From Liolophura sinensis (taxonomy: Eukaryota; Mollusca; Polyplacophora; Chitonida; Chitonidae): a stretch of DNA of 64,000 bases. Below are positions 11,873 through 25,100 of the stretch, in pieces. Made by a program: the position numbers and the translations under genes. The number at the start of each line of letters is the position of its first letter. The first letter of the stretch is position 1. The stretch covers positions 20,699,853-20,763,852 of the forward strand of contig NC_088296.1 of the NCBI RefSeq assembly GCF_032854445.1, given 5' to 3'. The notes below the pieces were generated by a model. That model was not told the DNA's origin. It made no database searches and saw only the letters and a program-made list of their open reading frames with translations.

Positions 11873-14800
11873 TTCTGCATTATAGGCTTAGACTCAGATT
11901 GCCTGGTCTTTGTCAGAGCTGGATGTGCAATTTTGTTGCCAGTATTTATCCAAGGTGGAAATGTAAAAGCAGACAGTCTTTGTTATTTGTTTTAAAATCA
12001 GTTCTTCCTTGTGACACATAGTTGCAAATGCAAAACTACCAGATATTGTGTGTGTAATTTTGCACAATGTTGATTCTTTGGTACATTTCTTCCCAATTTA
12101 TGTTATAATGTAGGTTCAAGTAGAACACTGTTTTGTTATGTGTTACAAAGTTGATATATCCATTGGATACAGAAAACAGTGTTTAGTTATTAAATTTATG
12201 CTGTGGAGGCCTTATCTTTTGGAGCATGTTGCAGATATATATAACAAAATTGTACATTTATCCAAATCCTTTGTCATGAAATTTTGCAAACAGAATAGCA
12301 TACTCTTGTTACTATATATATTGATGCACAAACTTGTACAAACTTGTACAAAATGAGGACAGCATAAGAAAGGCCATTTGCCTTAAAAAGCCCACCTCCC
12401 CCCATACCCCTTATTTCATCCCAATTTGTCCTTTTTGCAGCAAAAGATTGGACAAAAGACTTCAGTGTTTAGATTCAGAGTGAAATTTTAAAAAAAATCT
12501 CCCAGCTGCAAGTACACAGTTCTTTGTATAATGTATACTCTGACCATAAACTGATAGCCCCCCTGTTGCACCCCTCTTTGTAATCAGTGCTCAAAGCAGT
12601 AGTGACAGGTGTGTTTATAAATCATTCAGAGGGTAGGTAGAGTAGATAATAGGACGGATTGTGCTACAGTATTTGTGAATTGTCCAGGTACACACGTTCA
12701 CAGAGCTCTAGAGAGAAAGAGAGACTGAAGAAGAGACCAGAAGGTTGCCAACTTAACAGGCTGAAATGAACAGAGGCATTGGGAACTGCAGTGTAGCATG
12801 CATGTGTGTTTTTATCGGTTAAATTATCGTGTATCGATTTTTGTCGATCCGTAAAACATGAGATTGTTTTGTGTTGTTTTGTACTGGGCGCATTTTAGGT
12901 TGAGTACTACACAAGGAAGGAGCCATGTTGGCAGCTGCCCATTTGGCGTTACCGTGACGATGCCATCAGAATGAGGCTGAACAGTTTATCAATTATACAT
13001 GCTGATATATTTGCAGATCGAAAGTGTGCCTACACCTACTGAACATGAGCCCCTGAGTTAGCTCTAGGGTGGGGGGGGGGGAGAGGGTGGGGTGGGGAGG
13101 GTTAGCTTAGCCCATGTGGGTACCTCTGTCTGCCCTATTCAAGGGTCCCCTGGGTGACTGGTTAGATGAAAGCCTCACAGTTGTGGCCTATTTATACTGA
13201 CATCAACCCAGTATTGTACTCTAACAATACTTGGCCCAAATCACACTAAATACTGAGGCAAAGGGGAAAAAAAAAAGGCTGAAAACACATCTGCTTAGCT
13301 ACGATTCATGCAATCTACTTTTTCACCTGGCTTTGTTCACCTGACTAAATTTGTCTTTATAGACGTTAGAGGGAACACCTGGCTGTTAGATCGGAGGGAA
13401 TATTGATCAGATTACCAGCAGAACTAAATGTAGAGTGAGACTAGGAAAGAGGAGAAAAAAAATATATGATACAAACTGATTAACGTGAGAGAACTTGCAT
13501 TCAGCTCAGTATTAAGTTGAGTACTGAGTATTGAAGAACTATGTACTGAAGCTGTCAAATGCTAATTGGTCTTCCAGCAACCAGCGGATGGTCGTGTGTT
13601 TCCCTGGGGCTTTGCCTGGTTTCCTCCCACCATAATGCTGGCCGCGGTCGTATAAGTGAAATATTCTTGAGTACGGCTTAAAACACCAATCAGATAAAAT
13701 AAGTAGAAAGATCAAATGCTAACTGAACTGTTTAGCGAGGCTAATTGATGGGGCTTCACTCTTATGGTAATGGATTAATACATGAGTAAAAGGAAAGCAA
13801 TGACTTTATCATCTCCAATACTGTTCAAGTTAATAAAATTTTTAAAGTTAATATACATGTTTATGTTTATCAGGGTATGACCAAAGCATGTGCATATGAA
13901 TTTAAAAAATAAACTCAAAATGAAACTAGCTCATTTTTCAGGCCAACTAACTAATGTTAGTATCACAGTCATTAATTAACATAGCTCCAAAATTACCTTT
14001 GCTACAGTGGTTAATTTTCCTGCCACATTCCAGACTTGTTTTTTGTTATATATTTTTTTTTTCCTGAATTTTTAAAAAAAGATGCCAGAAAAGTGTTCTT
14101 GTGGTTTAGGTTTTGTGTCTCCCTGAGTTTTAGCCCATGGCTAGATATAAGATAGATCACATGTTAGCCAGGCTGTTAGAACAGGCACCATAGAACAGGC
14201 ACCAGAGGTCTACTTTAACCGGGCTATGGAGACTATACAAAGCTTACTGGTGAGGAATTCTTAGCAAATTGAATGATGTGGGGTTGTTTAAAAAGGGATG
14301 CTGCCACTGTGGATCTCTTGTAACTAAACTAGCCTGAAAATTTGGGGCCTGTTTAGAGGAGTCTGGTAAAGAGGCAGTGTCTGGCCTGGGTTAGTGTATG
14401 GTAATTGTAAACACATGCATGGAGAATGACAGCCAGCTGGAGCATCCCAGAGCCCAGGAGAGTGTCTGAAGGAGATTTACAGTGTTTATCTTCTCTGTTA
14501 ATTCTTAACACATGGCCGTGCATCTTGGACTCTTTTGACACAACCACGGCTGTTGTACGGAATTCCTCCCAAGTAATGGCCAGCCAATTTCTTATACCAA
14601 TGGCCTATTAACTTTGAAGATTCTTCCTTGCAGTGCAGGAGCCAGAGAATGTGACTGTATCTCGGGGCACAGACTTTGACTGTTAGGAGAGTTTAGGAAG
14701 TTCATTTGAACTCCCGGTGTAGTTTTGTACCACTTTGATCAGGTGTAGTTTTGTACCACTTTGATCAGGTGTAGTTTTGTACCACTTTGATCAGGTGTAA

Positions 14801-16122
14801 CACAACCAATATGTATGTACGCATCCAGAGAATTCCACCCCCTATATATATATATACTTGTGTGCTTGAGGTTAAGACATGGTGAGAAATAAATAGAAAA
14901 CATTCTAAAATGCACTCTGGCAACAGGTAATCATTCTACAGAAAATCAAAGGTATTTATGTTAGAAACAATTTTTTTCATATTGCAGTACTTAATTTTCT
15001 ATTGAGTTTAGGCTATCTTTAAACAAAATGGAAAAGAGTAAAATTCTGAAATTGATTGTATTAGCAAATAGACAGCGTAAAACCTGCAAGTGCTCAAATG
15101 AAAACTACATGTAAGTAATACGGTGCCGTTCTCTATTTTCTGATGTATACCAAAGTATCTTAGCCAGTTAGGCGCACAAACAAATCAGTGCAAAGACATA
15201 GTTCATAGGTTGTCATTCCTGGTAGACAAAATCTCATTAAAATGCTGGAAATAAAGGAAACTTGGGCTAATCTGCTCAGGAGGATTTGAACATGTGGTCA
15301 GGAGGCATAGCTGTTTGAGATGTCACAACACTAGTGAAAGGGAACCCAAGATTTCTGATGAACCTTGGGGGCTGCTTTCACATCTCTCCTCACTACCAAA
15401 CACCCCTTCATTCCTACTTTGGGGGCGATGTAAGAAGAGTGTAAAGTTTCCTCTGACAGGCTTATCTCTGGGCAGTCCTCTTCCCCCCACCCTCCCCCTC
15501 CCTTTCCCCCACCCTCCCCCTTCCCCACCAACTCACCAACCTTTTCTTTGGTACTTTCCTTCCATCCATCTGTCCATACCCTGTCCAGTCCCTAATTTGT
15601 TTGGCTATTTGGACAAAGGGTTTGCTACTAGGCATTACTTCTGGTCAGTTGCATACTGAGCCTGGAAATAGTTTGTGAGCTGGTGAAGGACATAATGGCA
15701 AATCTTTTCAGTTAAACACATTCTTTAAAAAAAAAAAAGGTTACAATGTTTATATATTTACATGACAGTTTTGTCCTGTGCTAAACATCTGGCCACTATC
15801 AAAATACATGATTGCTGCAGGACACTGACCTTGTCCTGATGCTTATTACCAGACATGTCTCATGCAGCAGGTTACCCAGAAATATGAAAGGTGTTCAGAC
15901 ACCCCTTTGTGAGACGAGTTTTTTTAAAGAGGATGTTTAGGCTTTATATTTTTCCTGTCTCTTGTTAAAAATGCAAAAAACGAAAGGGTATAAACTCTGT
16001 GTCTCTACCTTTCTATCTCACCTGTTCACATTCCACGTCTTGTTCGCGATTGTCCACTTCAGAGTAATGGTGGTGAACTGTGACATTATACACGTATATA
16101 TTTAATAGTGAAGCTGAGTAAC

Positions 16123-16183
<61 letters not shown>

Positions 16184-19100
16184 CAGGCATATGCTGTTAA
16201 ACTGTGATATAAGTGTACCCTCTCATATTCAGTAGGTCTGAGTTAATGTTTTAAGAAGTGTTTTGTGAACATTCTCACATGTACATTACATATTACATAT
16301 TTAATACAACTTCTCCTGGAACTGTGTGAAAGTGTGGCATTGGTACATTTTGTAGTGCTCATATGTATATGCAGGGGAAGTAAGAAAAATATGTTGCAAA
16401 TTTTGCGCACAGCTATTGAGCTAGACTGACGTGTAGAACAGTGTCACTGGCCCAGAGTACATAATGTGTGCTTCAGTGAGAAGGTCTGGTTTTCCCCTAA
16501 TTCTCAGAATATTTGTTAGTTAGGTTTTCTCTTTTCAGCACCCAAGTGCAGTGACTTCCTTTGTCTCTTCTCTTGATTAGTGCTCTACTTAAGACTTCAT
16601 TAATCTCTGATTGCTAACTCCCTTCATCCTTGGCTTAATTCCCATCCTAGCAGTGCTCCCCATTTCCCCCCAGGCCCCTTGATCACATGCCATGTTCACC
16701 TCACTCTTAGTGACCCTCTTTGTTCGGCCAACTGCCCCTGTTCCTTTGTCTGTCTGTAGAAAGACTTAGCTACACATTCAACCATTCAAGAGTTTCCAGT
16801 TGACCATATGTGTCTCTTTGAGGGGCTTCAGTCGGGCAGCTGGCACTGGGGCAAAAGCCAAACCATTACCCTGCACTAATAAGTCTGCTATGTCCAGTAT
16901 TAATCCTCTGAATGTATAGGGTGGGTAGCTGGGGAGGAGGGGAGGAGGACAGGGTATAGGGGCAGATGCTAAACCCAGCCTCAGTTGCAAACTCCTCTTG
17001 TCTCCCAATTTGACCCACTCCTCTTACATTATTAAAATTCACTCCAGAAACTAGAGCAGCTAGATGAAGGCTTGTCTCCGTCCAGTAGCACAGTTATTAG
17101 GGAGTAATCTAATTTTGACAGCGTGTAAATTCATTTATGCGTGTATGTATATAACAGAGAGTAGCATCTCATTTTGCAGCAAACTAATACTGGGTGCCAT
17201 TGTGTGCTAGGGCAGGGTAAAATCAATACATGTGCTTGTATTAGATAATACTGTTTAAATTCACCCATACAGTTGCTGTAGCATTGTAAAGCTTGAGTTC
17301 ACCATCCGCCCAGCCCAGACTTTAATAAATAATAGCATTTCATCAGCAACAGTAGAGTACCATAGTGCTAATTTAAAACATGGATTTTCGTGTGTGGTCA
17401 GAAGTCGGTGTCCATTTGGCATAGGTAGAGTAGTAAGGAAAGAACAGGTTCTGGTATTGTGGTGTAAATTGTCAACCCAATGCCATCGCACATGACAATG
17501 ACACTCGCTGGTTATTTCTGTTAAAGATTGCATGATACAGGACAGACTCATGAATTTCAGTAACTAGTCATGTCTGGGACCATATCCTACTATCTCTGAA
17601 GTCTTTCTGAATCACTAAATTGCTCTTCCCTTTGTCTGTTAGGTACAGGCATGAGATATTTCCTCTGTTTGGAGCAATTCCTGTTTTTTTTTTTTTTGTA
17701 TGCACAAAAGCCGTTCAGAAAAATGCTCTTACTTTACATTGTACATCTAAAAAAAGTGTTAAAAATGATTATGAGCAATGTGAGATAATTTCCATTGTAT
17801 TCATTCCATCATCACTTACTATTCGTACTTGTATTTTATTATTTATTATTATTATTTTTTTTTTTTTGAAGGGTTGTTCGGGGGTGGGGGGGGGGCTGCA
17901 AAGTTGATTTTATGAAGAGTAGTATAGTACACACCCACATGATAGATAAGTGCACATGTGTAATCATGGCCCCAGTTACTAAATACTGGCTGTTAAGCAT
18001 CTATTGCCTGGTGAAAACATCAGGTTTCTAGTGCCCAGGCGACAACATGTATGATGCATGAACTGAAGATCAAGCATCTGTCACTGGAGATGTCCTTAGA
18101 CTATTGATCCTCACACAATCACATTGTCCCCCTACTCTGGCCTTATTGGCATCTCTCCCTGTCTTGGAATATTGGATTTAACAAAGCCCCAGACCCAGTT
18201 CTTTGTCCCTCTCTCAGAACAAAAACATTGGGGTGAGAAAGCCTTCTTGCTGCATGCCTATAACTGTCAGGGACAAGGCTCAAGGGTGTGATGGATTTTA
18301 GCCTTTGCTAAACACTGGGCTGTGAGTCACAGATAAAAAAAAAAAGGTTGTCTCACAGGGGTGATGTGGGAGAGGAGGGGGAAGGGAGGGGCAAAATTAA
18401 AAAAAAAACACCATGTTGTCACTTGTAAGGCTACAATTTATTAAAGCCAGAAATATGAAAATCACTTTGCATGGCACTGGGGACATTGATTGTAATTGTT
18501 CAGTAGATACTGGTGCCAGCATTATTGTGCACCAGTAATTAATTTGTTAGCTCTGCTATGCCAGTTTGCACATTGTCAAAATTAGATATGAAGTAAACAT
18601 ACCTACCAGCATATTGTGCTGAGTTTGAACAAAGTCTGATTGAAGTGGATAGGCGTTCAAAATGCATGGTGGAAAGTAGTGACGACTGGAATAGCTAGGT
18701 CGCTTACAGGTTTGAAGGCTCACTTAGACATTTACAAAGCAATTTATTAGAGCTCTTGCATTCCAAGGGGGCCTCCGTGGCTTTGTTAGCGGGCCAGCGC
18801 AGGGTAATGACCCATGAGCCTCTCACCAACGCGGTCACTGTGAGTTCAAGTCCAGCTCATGCTGGCTGAACGTGGGAAGGTCTGCAACAACCTGTGGATG
18901 GTCGTGGGTTTCCCCCTGAGCTATGTCCAGTTTCCTCCCACCATAATGCTGGCCGCCATTGTATAAATGAAATATTCTTTACAGCATAAAACACTAATCA
19001 GATAAATTAAATAAATAAATCTGTGTGCCCGATATATTACACCATTGGAGTAGTGTTTCAAGCAGGGAGACGTGCTGTCCTATGATTTTGCTATTACATA

Positions 19101-22100
19101 AAGCTTTACTTCAGTGTGTTTATCACCACGAAAGGTTTTGTCATTTTTCAGCTTGGTCAACTTTTCCCTCATCCATTGATCTATCTCTTTTTTTTTTTTT
19201 TGTTCTGCAGTTGTGATTAAGCACAGTTAACATTTAATGTTTTGTCTCTGGTTGTGTTTTGCAGAAGACAGGAAGTTGTTTGTGGGCATGCTCAGTAAGC
19301 AGCAGTCAGAAGAAGATGTACGAGAATTATTTCACCCATACGGAACCATCGAGGAGTGTACCATTCTCCGGGACCAAAATGGTAACAGTAAAGGTAAAAT
19401 CACTTCAGTTACCTGTACCACTTATGAAAATATACCACTTTAACTTACAAAAATTTACCACTAACTTATTGAAATATACCACCCAATCCGGACTGCAACA
19501 CCATACCATCAGCAGTAGACGTACGTCACCCAATCTAGATTTAAAAAGCTGCACTGGAGATTTTTGGCAAAAAAATCTGTATTTGCCAGTGAAATAAAAT
19601 TTTCTGTATTTACAAAGAATGGCTAAAATTTTTGCCTTAGATGAAATACCAGACTAATAATTTACTATTTATATTGTTAACATGATTGTTTGAAAAAAGA
19701 TATAATGTGACCTGCTTTATGAAGTGTGGGATTTTTTTTTACTGATTTTGAAACAGTACCTTGGGAACAGAAGAGGCTGATATTTTTTAAACAGGCAATT
19801 ATTCTAAAATAATAGAAAAAAAATTTATTATATTTGCAAGGATCAATTTTTGATCCAAAATCTCCGGTTTAGCCTCATTAATTGTATTATCAGCAATAGT
19901 ACATGCATCTTCCAAACCAGATGTCCACCACCCAACCTGACAAAGAATTCATACAAGAAGTAAGGCTAGATTCAGAGAGTACATTGTAGATTGTAGAGTT
20001 TGTTGTTCCGAGTGATAATGTTTAATATTATAACAATAGAAGCTGACATAGTTTTGCCATTGACAGGGGGATAATGCCCACTCTAAAATATGAGGAATGT
20101 ATTGGAGAGATATCAGCCGCGATGACTTTGTGTACATGTCTGCGAAATCCATATTTGTAATGAAATGCTGGTATCCTTGGGCTGAGGTAACAGAAAAAAA
20201 CAAACACATTTTGAAAAGATTTTATGATAGGAGATTTTTTATGATAGGAGATGTGCTTTATTTATCTCCGATACAGAAGAGTAACAGCTGGAGCAGCTCG
20301 GAGAGTACACAATGGCTTCCTTTGTTATACAGGTTGTTAGAAATAGATTTTTGTGAGAGAAAAAGGGGGAGATTTAAACAATATTTGTTGACTAAATTAT
20401 GTACATATATATGGTTTGGCAGAACTTAAATACAGTGTATGGAACATGTACATTATTCTAAGTAAACATTTCTGAACCTCTGGCATTAAAAAGTAAATAA
20501 CTAAAACATGAAGGTTACTATTTTGTACAGTACATGGTAAAAATATTTGCCATAGATAATTCAGGAAAAAGTAAAATATGAAAGAATATTTTCTGATCAA
20601 TGGCACTTGATATAAACAGCTTCAGGGTATTACCGTGGTGAAAAGAAATCCTCAAAAATGGAAATTCTCAAACCGGCCAGAGAGTTTTGCAGAAACCAGT
20701 TTTTTTTTTTTTTTTTTTCTGCAAGTTTTCCGGAGCTCCACAGTTTTGTGATTGTAAATTTTTTGTGTGTTTTACAGGTTGTGCATTTGTGAAGTTTTCA
20801 AACCACACTGAGGCACAGGGAGCCATTAATGCTCTACATGGAAGCCAGACCATGCCGGTAAGTGTAGGCATGGTAACAAGCCTTGAGTACAGATGTACTT
20901 GGGCATAGATCATTACACATGTAGCAAATAGTACACAAAACACAAATAAAAGAGAATTAGTGAACCTTGTGACAATTTAACTTTGAGAATTTTTGGTGTG
21001 GTGATTCACTTTGTGTTTTGGGGTTACGTGATGTTTTTTTTTTCGGGGCGGGAGTTGGGGGGGGGGGGGATAATTTGACCTGCCGTAGGACTGGTAATAA
21101 AGTAGTGTAGCAATCTAGTAGGGATGCAAAAGGTGACCAGTGCTAAAATGATGGCCAGGAAAATTCTGGGTCTGGTATCATGAAAGAGTTTCTTGACTTG
21201 ACGGAATTATAAAGTGTGCAAACCTTTAAAAGCATGGAAATTTCTCATTTCAAGGTTGATTATGATTTGATCAAATTTCAAAGGTTCCACTTCAGTCTGT
21301 CAGACCATGTAAACTGCCATGTTACTTCCAATCCTAGATGATTTTATACACGACTTTTTTTACCCCTACTGTCGTTGTTGTTGTTCTTGTTCTTGTTCTG
21401 GTGAACACACAAGCCAAATTTTCGCTAGGAAGCCTCCACCGAGAAAACTCAAACCTGGTTTGGTACGAGTGGAGGTTCCACTGAAATGCACAGTCTCCTT
21501 CCTCTTCCCAGGGCGCCTCCTCAAGCCTAGTGGTCAAGTTTGCCGACACGGAGAAGGAAAGACAACTCCGGCGCATGCAGCAGATGGCTGGCCCTCTAGG
21601 CCTCCTCAATCCAATGGCTCTCTCTCAGTTTGGTGCTTTTGGGGCCTACGCTCAGGTAACATTGGTTTGTGGCTTGATCACTCAGTCCCACGGGGGGCTA
21701 TAGGAATGAGGTTGTAATGGAATTCCTTATTACTAACACCAGTCTATTTTCTGTTCCTTTTTCTTTGTAAACCGTCTCTTATTTATTAATTTATTTTTTT
21801 TCCATCTCTGTTTGGCTCGTTGAAGATTGCGTCTGCTTTCTTTGTTTCACGTATTTTTTTCTCTCTTTTTTTTTTGTACACATTATAACATTTCTCCTGT
21901 TTCTCTATGTAAATATACAGCCCACCCGATAACTGCTGAGGTATGCCAGGATATAAGCATGTATCCACTCAAAACAACCCTATACCCATGTGAACATGGG
22001 CATACTGTGTATGCAGTGGGGCACTTTTCCCGCCAAAGTAATTCCAGCCTCAGAGCTCTGCAGCTTGTTGTTCTTTGCTGCCTTAGCAATGTATTACAAG

Positions 22101-25100
22101 AGAATAATGGTCTATCTGGCGATATCCGAGTCTCCACGCGATATCCGAGTCATCACGAGGTGATATCTGAATCACCAAGTTGTCACCCTAGGGGAAAAGG
22201 AACCCCATTGCTGCTCATTGATGCCTCCCTGTAATCAGCCTCCCCCACCTCTCCTATCCTCCCTTCACCCCGTGGTGATCCCTTTCTGTCATAATACCTC
22301 CCTGTAGGGTTGCCACTATAACAAAAACCTGTCGTAATCGTGAATTGTTATGAAAAATCATGAATTCTGAGAATTTTCAAGAAAACCATAAAAAATGATC
22401 CTGTTCTATTCTCATTACGTTCATGTTCAGCTGTAGAATTCAGCTTCTTGCTCCATTCTGAAGATGCATCTACAACTTGCGTCGTTGCTTTGTGCAGATC
22501 TGGCGTTCACATTTTGCCGGGTTATATGGTATAAGTCCTGAATTGTTATATTTGGTCATGAATTTTTTCGTTTATTTTTTTTTATGTTTTTTTTTCAATT
22601 ATTTAAAAAAATATTGGTGGCAACCGTTCTCTGCCCTAAACCCTACCCCATCAGCTTCAGTTTCCCTTATTTCACCTCTCTGCTAACTGGCAGTTTTATT
22701 TCTTTGAATTAAGACTCTTCCTTGTGTTGGACAAAGCGCAGTAAGTAATGCCAACTCTATGCTGTCATGGTTATCTCCCTTGCTTCCACAGCTGTCTTTG
22801 CAAGTTCAGCAGTGTTAGACAAATATCCTTTTGCACTTGGTGAAGAGTATTAACCATGTCTGATTGGATTTGATTTTCATAACGCCAGCCTCACCCACAC
22901 TAAAGTACCTTTTACATATAATTCCCAAAGGAAGTGTACAAGTTACATCAAGGAAGTACAGGCATCCCCATCGCTGCATACAAATAAATATATTACAATG
23001 TTTGGGTCTTTTTTTTTTATGTGGATAGTTACATTCAAATATAGCCTTAAGGTGAACTCCAAAACAAAAAGTATACCCCTTTGATAAAAGTAAAATCTAT
23101 TGTCAGCAGTCTCCTCCATTTTTTTTTATTTTCAAAAACTTTTTCCATTTTGTTATTCTTTTTATATTCTGTTATTATTATTCTCTGTTTTACTAACACA
23201 ATCACAGTAGTGCAAGGAAAATCTGTACAGTGTTCTAAAAAAAATGTGCTGTATGTCCGAAAGTTACCTCCCTTTATGGGCACAGTATGGAGGGTTGTGT
23301 CCCTTGGGTGGGATATTATGCGACTAAGAAACTTGGAGAAAAATTCCTGCTGAGGTTCAGGTGATTGTATTGGCATTATCACTGGAAATTTCCCACAAAA
23401 AAAAAAACAGCTGGCCAAAGGGAGGTAACTCATCAGACAACACGTTTGTATTTAAGTTTGGATTTCTTTTTGAACCCAAGCACTGTTTACAGAAAGCGTG
23501 TAACTTTGGTCTGATTGCATGACGTCAAGTGGATTTTCCACACATAATCAACCCCGTGTACTTTGGAATGGCTTCTCTACTGTTGATATCATATATAGAG
23601 AGTTTGGCGTTATCAAAATTTCTGCTGTGTGTTGTTCCCTCTATATACATATATATATATACGCCTTCATTTTGATGGTTCGTTGATGACGGTATTTGTT
23701 GTCAACACAAAACTCTTTGTCTGTTTCTAACTGTTGTTGCAGGGTAATGTTTCGTTTTAAGAAAAAAAATCATGTCCAAAAAAAAAGTTGAACTCTTCCT
23801 TTAATGTATGTTCCTTATGCTTGAAAACGTACTCAATTTTGCTTGGTTGCTTCTTTCAATCTGGTCGACAGGAATGTAATTTTTTCGTATCGATATGAAT
23901 TTTAAAATATGAAGAATAATATCTTAAATAATTTAGACCAAGTGGAAAAAAATTGTTTTGTACTTCGATGTGACAAAAATAGGAGGTTTTTTTTTTCGTG
24001 ATTAGTTCCACATGTTCCAGCATTTGAAATGAAAGTTCATGCCCAGTTTCAAGTGGTTAGCAGATGCAGGATTCTGACAATTTTGGTCCCCATTTATCCA
24101 GTGGACAAATTTCTCACGTTTCTCTTGTGACACAAACTTGTGATGGTACACAAGTTTTTGTTTTTGCAAGAAATAAGCAGCATACAAGACCTCAGCAGAC
24201 CTACTATTTTTTTCATGTGCTGTTGTGAAGAGAAATAACCCTGCTTTTCCAAACTACAAAACAGAAATAACAAGTAATGCTTTCTCTTAATGCGATATTG
24301 GGTCGGCATGAAATAACTGGTTGGTGGCGTAATGCAAAGCAAATGATTTTTTCCACTTGGCCTTACTTATTACTCTTCTTTTTGAATATAAAATTATACA
24401 AAGAAAAAAAGACATTTTCTGTCAACCAACTTTGAAAAAGCATGTGAAATTTATTTGTTGTGACCATATTTCTTATGTACAGTAGTGAACCTGTTACTTC
24501 TTTTTCTTTTTTGGATTGTTTTTTTGATTCGTCGTAACTAATCATGTGATATTGTTCAGCCAATGGTAGTGTTAGGAAATTTGAATTTACTCCACACAGC
24601 ACGTTCCAAGCGGCAAACTGGTCCTTACTCGGGAACGGAAAATCGCCAAATTGCAAATGGTAAATCTCCCCCTGTGGTTCTGAATATACTCATTATCAGT
24701 AGCCATTTTGGCCAGTTTCCCTTTTTACAGAGCAAGGATTGAGTCAGACTGTTACCTTGTGGGTTTACACTCTGGGCACCCTTGTAAAGAAAGAAAGAAC
24801 GAAAGAAAAAACTGAAAAAAAAAAAAATTCATAAAAATGAAAGAAAAACAAAAAAGTGCCAAAAAGAAATTGTGACATTTTGCTCCAGAAAATATCATAA
24901 TTCTTGAAAAAGAAAAAAATAGTTTGCATGTCTGGTTGACAGTTGCTTTGTTTCATTTTTTTGTTATTATTTTTTTTTGTCCTGGGCTATTTTGTGAAGG
25001 ACTTGATGAGATCTGCCCTGACTGATAGTAACCTAACAAGAGTATGTGCTGGCACAATTCTCTCTCTCTCTCTTGGCTAAGAGAATATTTATTGATTCTG

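Larger units (their letters stand above)
4412..19264 (+). other. CELF large intron (14.9 kb)
   Basis: It runs from the GTAAGT donor at 4412 to the GTTTTGCAG acceptor ending at 19264. I found no RRM1 exon or other coding exon in it. It holds SINEs, AT microsatellites, poly-G and poly-C tracts and small tandem repeats listed separately. The remainder (for example 4420-6620, 8340-8930, 9000-11100, 11880-13560, 14800-16120, 16180-18760) shows nothing I can name. If the gene also has upstream RRM1 exons, this DNA would be part of the intron between RRM1 and RRM2. Confidence 0.6.

Noticed and set aside
4412-19264. Search for CELF RRM1 exons (KLFVGQIPR, CAFLTY, NRPIQVKPAD)
   Set aside because: None seen by eye in the intron or upstream in the window. 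Short exons could be missed; a tblastn search would settle it.
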